NCBI RefSeq assembly: GCF_017654505.1
Contig: NC_054534.1
Location: forward strand, 46,227,226-46,291,225
Direction of reading: 5' to 3'
DNA length: 64,000 bases
From: Polyodon spathula
Lineage: Eukaryota; Chordata; Actinopteri; Acipenseriformes; Polyodontidae
The notes beneath the pieces were generated by a model, which saw only the letters and a list, made by a program, of their open reading frames with translations, was not told where the DNA came from and searched no databases. The position numbers and the translations under genes were made by a program. Shown piece after piece: positions 56,281-64,000 of the stretch (its first letter is position 1; every line of letters begins with the position of its first letter).

Positions 56281-58345
56281 TTAAGTAGAAATAAATAAAT
56301 GCTTAAAAATGAGGTTTAGGTTCTGTGTTGATGGGAGAACATCATATGCTGATCTGATGAGGAAACTGATCCTGCTCTGTTCCATTGTCCATAGGTCTTG
56401 CCAGCCGATCTTGCGTTGTTCCACACTTTCCCATCTCATCCATTCTCCTTGCTTGGCCTGGGAAACAGCCTTAACACACCTGATCCTCTCCTCCTGCTTT
56501 TGCACCTCATTGACTACCAGCTTCCTCCGTTGAGCTGGGGTTGCCTTGTGCCATGTAGGAGGAGCTGAACTGAGACCAAAACCTCCTTTTCCATGCTGAA
56601 CTTGCCCCATAATATCTCCGATTCGAAGGGCAGCCTTAGCATCTTCCATAGCTTTCTTTGCCGTCCATTTTCTTCCAGTTTTCAACACAGGTGCTGCCTC
56701 CCTTACGCATTTGTCACGTGAATCTACTAATGTCATTTCCAGTCGGACTTTGGTGCACTTAAACTCCTCGGTTAGAGCAGAGATTGGTAGCTGTAGTAAT
56801 CTTTTACCATAAAGTCCCACTGCTGAGGCAGTGTGGAACTCCCAACCATTTCCTGACGTATGAACTGATTAAAGCTTCCAGCTTCTCAACTGTTGTCAAA
56901 GAAACCTCGTACACAGTCAGTGGCCACAACAGTCTTGGCAGTAGACCAAACTGAAAGCACCAGAGTTTCAGTTTGCCTGGTAAAGTGCTGCTGTCTATAA
57001 TCTTCAACCCTTCCACTGCTTGTTGTCTAACTTCTCCCACAAGAACTGTGTCCTTTAGATACCCATTGTATCATCTCCCTAGACTTTTCACTGGCTTCTC
57101 GGACACTGTTGGTATTGCCTCATCATTAATGTAGAACCTTTTATCTACTACTTTACCTTTAATTGTAGAGATACTCCTTGATTTAGTGGGCTTGAATTGC
57201 ATTCGTGCCCATTCAATGTTATTTGTTAATTTGCCCAATAACCGATTAATGCAGGCTACTGTTGTAGTCATTGTTGTCATGTCATCCATGTTTGCTCGAA
57301 GTTGCATTCCAGAAGCCAAGCACTCTCCTACCACTACCCATTTTGATGCCCTTATAATTATTTCCATTGCCTTGCTAAAAGCCAGTGGAGAAATGGTACA
57401 TCCTGCCATTATTCCAACTTCTAGGCATTGCCATGTAGTGCTGAATTCTGAAGTTGAAAAAATAAATTGCATGTCTCCAAAGCAGGCTTTCATTAAATTT
57501 GTTATTGTCATCGGTACACTGAAAAAATCAAATGCTGCCCAAAGAAATTCATGTGGCACTAAACCATATGCATTAGCCAAATTCAGGAATGTCACATGGA
57601 ACTCCTTCCTCTCCTTTTTTGCTGATTGAATTTGTTGCCAGATTACGCTGATGTGTTCTAAGCATCCTGGGAAACCTGGCATGCCTGCTTTTGTACTGAA
57701 GTGTCAATGAAGCAGTTCTTTAATAGGTAAGTTGCCAATCTCTGAGCAACTTACCTTGCCTTGCCTCAAAATCTTGCCTTCTACGTTTAATAGGGAAATA
57801 GGACAAAACTGACTGATGCATGTAGAATCCTTTTCTTTTGGTATAAAGACTCCATCTGCTTGGCGCCATGCTCTTGGTAAAACCTGTTTTTCCCATGCCC
57901 CTTTCATCAATTTCCACAGGATTCATAGAACTCCAGAAGCACACTTGTATACTTTGTATGGAACGCCATTAGGCCCTGGAGATGATGATGCCCTTGCTTT
58001 TTACACAGCTTGCTCTACTTCTTTCCACTTAGGTGCACAGTCCTCCATTTGGTATTCAGGTGGATTGATAGGTGGAATATCTGAAGGAATTGACTCTTTC
58101 TTTTTGTAGCATTTCCATAGGTGCTCAGCTCTGCGCAATGTTGCAAGCTTATCTTTTATGACCCTTTGTAACAGATTGAGTCCCTCCTTCTGACTTTGTT
58201 CTGCTTTTTTCCATTGCTTCCTCAACTGCCTCCTTTCTCTAACTAAGCATTCAATCTCCTGCTGCCGTCTAGACTTTCCAGGAATAGTTTGTACTTTTTC
58301 CTTCCTTTTTTCAATTCCAAACCTCTTGCTTCCATATGCGTTTAC
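56281..58345 (-). pseudogene. R2/NeSL/HERO-type LINE ORF, decayed
   Basis: Minus-strand text in order: EGLNLLQRVIKDKLATLRRA (58225-58001), ARASSSPGPNGVPYKVYKC, AWRQADGVFIPKEKDST and ISLLNVEGKIL (57910-57704), GMPGFPGCLEHISVIWQQIQ and LNLANAYGLVPHEFLW, MAGCTISPLAFSKAMEIIIR and RANMDDMTTMTTTVACINRL (57682-57071), AIPTVSEKPVKSLGR, LWCFQFGLLPRLLWPLTVYE, and ALRIGDIMGQVQHGKGGFGL (56820-56281). This matches RLE-type LINE proteins. The catalytic box reads NMDD where a Tyr is expected before MDD. The protein ends before the CCHC motif and restriction-like endonuclease, so it is 3'-truncated as well as frameshifted. Confidence 0.75.
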
Positions 58346-59000
58346 CCACTTCTACTCTCCTGTGAGGTGCAAATCCTGTATTAAAGACAACATATTTTAA
58401 CGGCGAGGGTCTGTGTTGTGTTCAGAGAATGTGAGTGGAGCAAAGCGGTGACAATTCCGTTCACTGCTCATAATATCCTCCGCTCTTTCTTTGCTCCGCT
58501 CCACTCCTTGTAATTCCCACTCTGTACCTCTGCTCCAAGATATTAAAAAAGATATATAATAAGTAAATATACTTATTATATCTGTTTTCCCCCATCGTGT
58601 TGCCAATTACAGATGAAAAGATGTAATGTACAACCATTTAATTGTCCTTCTTAATCGCATACGTTGACCCAAGTAAAAACATTTTTAAAAAACTCATCTA
58701 TGGAAAAAGCCGACATAAAGTGCTCAGAGAAGTTAACTAACTGAATTCGAAGACGCTTTCTCATTATTAATTTTTGGTACTGAAAACATACGTACATTTT
58801 AAACTTGCATATGATTCTTATCAAATTAGCTTCATATAGGGCTTATTTGTATCCGAATATCTCATAGGGAGCTCAAAGCAACCCACGAACACATGAGTGA
58901 GTCGACAGGGCAGACGGACCACCCTGGCTGTACTACTGTATGAACGATCTTTAAATTTAAGAGTGCAGAAGATTTATATTTTATACAGCTCCACAGTCAC
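58345..59000 (-). repeat. dispersed repeat, copy B
   Basis: Reverse complement of 30573-31285. It joins the upstream edge of the LINE fragment at about 58345. In both copies the sequence continues on the other side into a TA-rich tract and then into the helicase-bearing block. The repeat contains many GAGCGGAGC-like purine motifs. Confidence 0.85.
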
Positions 59001-59004
59001 TCCT

Positions 59005-59087
59005 TATATATATATATATATATATACTATATATCTATATATTATATATCTATATATTATATCGTATATATATATATATATATATTC
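59005..59087. repeat. imperfect (TA)n tract
   Basis: TA runs interrupted by CTATA and CGTATA, at the position corresponding to the Tc1/TA interval of copy A. Confidence 0.92.
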
Positions 59088-59261
59088 TCAAGATCTAAAC
59101 GCGATGCGCTATATTGCATAAACCAAAACTTGAGCTAAATTTACACCCATTCATCTCACAGTGCCTACTTTCTGATGTTCAGTGTCCTTTGTCCTCAGTA
59201 CACTATATACACCATGTTAAATACAACTCAAATGATCGTTTCTTTCCATAACTCGCTATAT

Positions 59262-59650
59262 GCCAGGCTTCTAACATATCCGACATATCCACTGAGCCAA
59301 TCGGTGTGCAGTATCACAGTCGTGTGACCCTATTATGACAGAACCCAGGAGGAGTACAGTAGCGTATTTAATCTTGTAAATGATGAATAATTTTAAAAAA
59401 TGCAGGGAAGTCAATTTCCTAACAGGGTGTAACAATGGTGAATAAGCATTCACAAATAATGCTTAGAAAACTGTCACTCAATCGGAACTGTGAAACCTCC
59501 CGTCATCTCCCTTGCAATGCCAATCCACTTAATGGTGTTTTTCATTTGTGTTCTCCCTCTGCGTGGGATATGAAGTTTATCGTTTGAATTTACTGAAGCT
59601 CATTGCTTCTTTAGAAGTAAGTGTAAAGTCATTTTACAAAAATATGGAGA
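59262..59650 (+). repeat. upstream part of the composite element, copy B
   Basis: Reverse complement of 28680-29150 (shared CCAGGCTTCTAA, ATATCCACTGAGCCAATCGG, GGAAGTCAATTT, CCACTTAATGGTG). It leads directly into helicase text, a shorter path than in copy A, so copy B is deleted between about 59640 and 59665. Confidence 0.85.
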
Positions 59651-59657
59651 TTTATAC

Positions 59658-59790
59658 TTGGTTATGACCCTGACTGTCATAATAGGCTGCAAACTGGTGC
59701 TTCGCAAGAACATTGACATTGCCACTGGTCTCATCAATGGGGCAATAGGGAAGCTTCAAGATGTTTCCTACTATCTGGAAAACACAAGTA
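59658..59790 (+). pseudogene. PIF1-family helicase fragment (copy B)
   Basis: The plus-strand frame reads IIGCKLVLRKNIDIATGLIN then GAIGKLQDVSYYLE, the 'G.K/QVMLLRN.D...GLVNG..G' motif of PIF1-type helicases that follows the 2B region. Copy A retains the flanking parts (CNQ...RMPGEDIHLMDC upstream and AHAVTIHKC downstream) but has lost this motif, so the two copies complement one another as evidence for the family. The AHAVTIHK segment is deleted in copy B, where the text jumps to the protease-like module. Confidence 0.75.
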
Positions 59791-59814
59791 TGGTCAAAAC
59801 CATAACCATCTCGC

Positions 59815-60315
59815 ATGATTTCAATCACAATAAGTCATGACATTCTATTTACTAGATGTAACTACTGCTCATCAAACCGAGAGGTGTTGCATGTTTACCC
59901 TCTATATGTACCTGCTGGTACAGATTCCATGTGTTTGGAAGAACACATTTATAGAAATGAGAAATGGGCAACGATTCTTGGTAGCAAATGCAGGTGATGC
60001 AAAACTTCTCCAGTCATGAAACGTGAACTTATTCAGTCAGCAGGAAGAATGATTGCAGTCCAAACCAGACACGACTGTTACAAAGCGACACAATTCCAAG
60101 TTACTGCTGTACAGAAGAGCAAAATTACTGTGGAGAAAGGAATGACCAGTAATCTTCCATTATCATACACCAAGGACACTATGTGTCTCTTCTTGCTGTG
60201 GGTGTTACTGCAAAATGGGTGCATGCAAACAATGCACTCATTGAATTGAAACCATGGCCAACAAATGTAAAGGACATGGACATGGCCTTTTATCAAGAGA
60301 TCTAATGCGTTACAA
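59815..60315 (+). pseudogene. ubiquitin-specific-protease-like module (copy B)
   Basis: Plus-strand frames: RCNYCSSNREVLHVYPLYVP, GTDSMCLEEHIYRNEKWATI and LGSKC (59815-59997), then after a frameshift VMKRELIQSAGRMIAVQTRH and CYKATQFQVTAVQKSKIT. The CxxC pairs resemble the zinc ribbon inserted in many USP fingers. The SGHY box of copy A is degraded here (KDTMCLFLLWVL), and AND of the last box reads KWVHANNALIELKPW in an alternative frame. Catalytic Cys box not visible. A C19-like origin is inferred mainly from copy A. Confidence 0.5.
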
Positions 60316-60334
60316 AAGACTTAAATTGGCCTAA

Positions 60335-60830
60335 CTTCATAACATCTCTATAACAAGGAGAATAATGTTTTTTATTCAGCTTTAACTGTGTTAGTATACT
60401 ACCCTTTAACACTGACATGCATATGTACCTTTTTAACCATTCATAACATTGTTGTTTTGTACCTACGTAAATATCAATATATCAATTCCGACCAAAATAG
60501 ACATATTGTTTTCACCACTCATGGATGTACATTTGCAACCAAAATAATACAATGTTTGCACTTTCAATACTGTCCAAAAGTCCCTTCTACCATTATTTTA
60601 CTTTCAAATCTTTTGTCATTTCTCTTATATTACTCTACTTATTACTATCTTGTATCGTGTCTGTCTATTTACCATACACATTCTCGAATAGCTTTTCCAC
60701 GGTTTATTCATTATTTGATGAAGTAAAAAAATGAAGTGATATCTATAACAAAAACATTGTCAATGTAAACAAAAAAAAGTTAGAAAAACACAACAGTCAT
60801 TTAAAGTGGCGATATCAAACACAAAAGGTC
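60335..60830 (+). repeat. conserved block of the composite element, copy B
   Basis: Reverse complement of 23280-23748 at high identity by eye. It contains a 112-codon plus-strand frame (60388-60726: MLVYYPLTLTCICTFLTIHN, VVLYLRKYQYINS, KVPSTIILLSNLLSFLLYYS) that aligns almost throughout with the minus-strand frame in copy A. Predicted product is hydrophobic with Cys residues, family unknown. It may be a small gene of the element or a 3' untranslated segment. Confidence 0.7.
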
Positions 60831-60833
60831 AAG

Positions 60834-61615
60834 TTAGGAGAAGCAATTGGGGCAACCTTGTCAAGCATCAAGCAAATAGGCACAATTGGAAAGGGGCTGG
60901 GGCCCAACATTCACACAATTGTTGCTTCTAACTTGGCTTCTTTTTTATCGCTCCACTTTACATTGAAATGCTCTTTGTACAATTTCAAGGGGATTGTGAC
61001 CATGCCCTTATCAGCTCAAAAGTCATATCTGCAACAAAAAACATTGACAATGCACAACCAAAAAAAAGGCTCCAACACCCCAGCCCTAGATCTGCAATGC
61101 CTGCCCCATCAATTGTCACTTCCCATACACTTACCTTGCATTCTCATTATCCCTTGCACTCGTTGCCATTATTGGTCTTGTTCATCATCTTCATTGTTGG
61201 ATATATATTGCCTCATGCTCTTTCAGGTATTCTTGTATATATTTCAGATATTCTTGTGTGCCCTGATCTACCTGTGCCTTACCTGCCTGTTGTCCGTGTG
61301 TCTGCGCCTGTGATGACGCCTCTCCCATTCCCTGTCTGTCTTTTTCTGTGTAGTAGTGCTTATAAGGATAACCGAGAACAATTCAATCTGTGCTGAGCAC
61401 TTTCCTTGGCACACATATGTCTCAGCATCTTTATTCTGGTTACAACCCAGCTGATAAGATTAAACATTTCAATGTAAAGTGGAGTGATGAAAAAAAGAAG
61501 CCAAGTTAGAAGCAACAATTGTGTGAGTGTTGGGCCCCAGCCCCTTTCCAATTGTGCCTATTTGCTTGATGTTTGACAAGGTTGCCCCAGTTGCTTCTCC
61601 TAACTTGGGCTTTTA
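60834..61615. mobile_element. element with ~140-bp terminal inverted repeats (copy B)
   Basis: Arms 60834-60970 and 61454-61615 are inverted copies (AAGCAATTGGGGCAACCTTG, AGCATCAAGCAAATAGGCAC, GGGGCTGGGGCCCAACATTC). The interior is longer than in copy A (about 480 bp versus 270 bp). It carries the same sequence in the opposite orientation (TGCTGAGCACTTTCCTTGGC; TGCGCCTGTGATGACGCCTC). Frames of 142-151 codons cross it without recognised domains. Confidence 0.8.
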
Positions 61616-63636
61616 AAATATATACAATATGTATGCAACTTACTTTCAAACAATTCGATCAATGCGATCGCTTCATTTTTCCCCACTGCGGTCTCTATTC
61701 GGTAGGATGATTTTGTTTGTTTCTCAGTTGGCATCTAATGGTCACATGACATAAATCTGGATCATGATTGGTTGTTTCACCAAAGTTGCCAGAAACGTTG
61801 ATCTAGTTTTGAGCAACTTGAAGGAAATTGCTTGATAAGGTCGCAGGTAATTGGTTGCTGCAATATAAAAAACAAATCTGAGAAGAGGTCTAAAGCACTG
61901 CGAGTCTTCCAAAAAATCTGAATACATGGATTCAGTTCAAATCCAAAAAAATGTAAAAGAGATGTGATATCTACAGAAGCGGCCAAGTTAAATACAAAAA
62001 GGGCCAGCCTGTGAATATGTTTTGTAAAAATTGGCAAAGTTAAACTAGACACAATTGGACGAACTTGGCCGCATCTTTTCTATTTATGTTGCTACTAGTT
62101 CCTGCTGAAATAAAAATGGGGGGCAATTCTTGCTCCAATCATTTCTTGTTTAATTCAGCCACCTTTACATATTTACAGGGCTAACCCTTTTTTGTGACGA
62201 AAGAACTCTGTGGCTGTTTAAGGAGTATTTGGTTTATACGTATAATTTATTAAAAAGTATACTTTCCTTACATCTACCTGTGTATCTACTTAGCAATGCA
62301 ATAGTGTAATTTTAAACAGTATTACAATTTGTAATTTTAAATGAATGCAAGAAAGATTACAAAATGCCATCTGGTAAAATAAAAAAAATAATCATACAGC
62401 AGGAACCCATTAAGCAAATTTTCTCCACCCTAGATACGTAAAATGTTTGTGCTCCCAAACATAAACATTTCCTGTACTTCCCACCATTTCTTTATTTGGA
62501 ACCTTCTGAGTCGAGCTACGTCACATTGTATTATTTGCATATGATCATCTTGCATCTCAGTACATGCTCCAAACTCGTACCATCAGTCCCAGTTCAATCC
62601 ATACTGATATCACTCTGCTGTCGATAAAAACAAATGGGCAGATTCCCAATCACATTCAACCAGATTCTGGTGGCAGGCTGAAACCATACTGCTTATGTAG
62701 ATTCTTCAGTATTACTATTGTGTTAATTTATTCTACAGACACTGTACAATGTGGAAATTTACAATTTCTGACATATAAAGTGGTATGGCTGTGGGTCACA
62801 TTTCTCACTCTAAATTCCACTTGTTCTTTTTAGTTCTTAAGCTGGACACCTAATATGCTTTATGGTACAGGCTGTAAGTAAACAAAAAAGCATTAAAACA
62901 GGAAACTCCCTCAATATACATGATGGATTTATTTAAATGTGTCATGTCATGACCATTTTGACTGACAAAAATCTATAATAATGATTTTAGTTTTTTAATT
63001 AAATGTTGGGCTACATTTTCTTTAGGTATTGCACGGCAACAGCATTTTTTTAAACTGTGGGGGTAATAGTCCCAAGGTTTCCTGTTTCTTTATTTAATTT
63101 TTTTTTTCTTGTAACTATTAGATAACACCTGCATGCTCAAATGGGTCAGATGAACAAAAGCAGGTTCTCAGTAATGGGATCACAACATTTTATGCTTATT
63201 TAAAATGGCTGACACTTTTGGTCTTATGCATTTAGTTGAGGCATCTAGTTTTTACAAATGTATTATACTGTATTTCAGTTCCTGCAGGGAAATTATTTAT
63301 GTAACTAACAGCAGAGTCTTTTTTTCATATCAATGAATACCAAGTTTCTAAATGCAGGGATCGAAATTTACACCCACCCACCTGCAAAATGTAGGTTAAT
63401 TTGGATTGTAAAATTTCACATACTTACACGCCACAGTGGCGTGTACGTTTTTGTATACTTAACACTTTGAATGCCAGTGACTCTGTGCCAGTGCTGACAC
63501 TTTGCAACAGACCGCTGTACCTATAAATAGAATCTGTTGGCTAAAACAACAAGAAAATTGAAAACATTATGCCACCACAATAAGAACCACAACTTCTGCT
63601 TTAGATTGGTCTATTATTTAATATATGCTGTCATTC
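61616..63636. other. no recognisable gene
   Basis: AT-rich sequence. It holds an 11-bp perfect inverted repeat (61979-61989 and 62062-62072). No coding motif recognised. Confidence 0.5.
61979..62072. repeat. 11-bp inverted repeat with 72-bp loop
   Basis: GCGGCCAAGTT and AACTTGGCCGC are perfect complements. The AACTTGG core also occurs at the arms of the nearby inverted-repeat element, so it may be a diverged relative. Confidence 0.6.
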
Positions 63637-63664
63637 TTTTTTTTTTTTTTTTTTTTTTTTTTTT
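63637..63664. repeat. T28 homopolymer
   Basis: Uninterrupted T run just before the DIRS1-like terminus. Confidence 0.95.
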
Positions 63665-63698
63665 GTGACGGTGCTTGCGCTGTGAAGTGATAGGACTA

Positions 63699-64000
63699 GT
63701 TCCCTTTAAATTTGAAGACGACCACCAAGACATTATGTATGGGATATGCCTGCCCATTGGGTAGGTATTGCTGAACTCTCTATACCAGAGCTGCCGATAG
63801 GCCCCTTCCTGCGATGATGCTCTCGGTTCCACCCACCGAGGGAATAAAACTGCCATCCAAAGGAAGCCATTTCTCTTTTTCCTTCTCAAGACGGTAAGGT
63901 AAGAACCTTTGTGTTCACCTGAGCGTGTTGATAGAAAAGAGCTTCTCAAGTCAAATCAATTTGATTGTATTTTCCTTCCATTCGTGCTGAAAGCTGGTTC
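63699..64000 (+). mobile_element. DIRS1-like element terminus, continues past the window
   Basis: 63699-63800 (GTTCCCTTTAAATTTGAAGA, ATTATGTATGGGATATGCCT, GCCCATTGGGTAGGTATTGC) matches the reverse complement of 9898-9797. Similarity starts abruptly at GTTCCC in both, defining the element end. Downstream the two diverge: here a GGTTCCACCCACCGAGGGAA leader with AATAAAA follows. The coding region would lie beyond 64000. Confidence 0.8.

Overview
The window looks like intergenic DNA from a ray-finned fish nuclear genome. No intact host gene is visible. It is AT-rich, has long (TA)n, (CA)n, (GA)n and (GATA)n tracts, and is packed with decayed transposable elements of families typical of fish: several Tc1-like elements, DIRS-type tyrosine-recombinase retrotransposons, Ty3/Gypsy and Gmr1-like LTR elements, and L1, Tx1, CR1/L2-type and R2/NeSL/HERO-type LINEs. 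A tRNA-derived SINE and a piggyBac remnant are also present. The dispersed-repeat repertoire makes me lean to a non-teleost ray-finned fish such as a sturgeon or paddlefish. That lean rests on memory of repeat families, not on a search.

Layout: 0-5 kb is mostly unannotatable sequence with an internally deleted L1-type fragment (3.2-4.0 kb) and one Tc1-type end. 6.2-9.9 kb is a degenerate DIRS1-like element on the minus strand (gag, RT, RNase H, start of tyrosine recombinase). 12.6-15.2 kb is a second, clearly different DIRS-group element, also minus. 16.3-17.1 kb is a 33-bp minisatellite organised in exact 130-bp higher-order units. 18.0-19.6 kb is a Gypsy element from which RT and RNase H are cleanly missing. 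21.5-22.1 kb holds small inverted-repeat elements and SSRs.

The most unusual object is a composite element present twice in inverted orientation: copy A at about 22.7-31.3 kb and a compact copy B at about 58.3-61.6 kb. In the same order both carry a roughly 650-bp dispersed repeat, a PIF1-family helicase remnant, a ubiquitin-specific-protease-like module, a conserved 470-490-bp block with an ORF open in both copies, and a 540-780-bp subelement with terminal inverted repeats of about 130-140 bp. Copy A was later broken by an LTR retrotransposon (23.75-25.90 kb), a solo LTR of the same family in the opposite orientation (25.96-26.57 kb) and a Tc1-like element (29.2-30.5 kb). Copy B supplies the empty sites for the two LTR insertions.

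31-42 kb contains further LTRs, a DIRS1-like fragment, a piggyBac remnant and a second copy of the LTR retrotransposon with the GC-rich tandem-repeat coding region. 42.6-44.4 kb holds a CR1/L2-like LINE tail in a mosaic duplication and an L1 C-terminal piece. 45.2-46.5 kb has a SINE with a 15-bp target duplication and a solo LTR with a perfect 5-bp duplication. 46.6-48.7 kb is a Gypsy-type element with copia-like order (IN before RT-RNase H, then LTR), as in Gmr1. 48.8-51.4 kb is a Tx1-like LINE joined to a truncated Tc1-like element. 53.3-54.9 kb is an end-to-end Tc1-like element with a broken transposase. 56.3-58.3 kb is an R2/NeSL/HERO-type LINE fragment. The window ends in the terminus of another DIRS1-like element.

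Nothing here works as an operon or pathway. The logic is layered insertion, deletion and inversion of mobile DNA. Essentially every coding remnant is a pseudogene with stops, frameshifts or missing catalytic segments.
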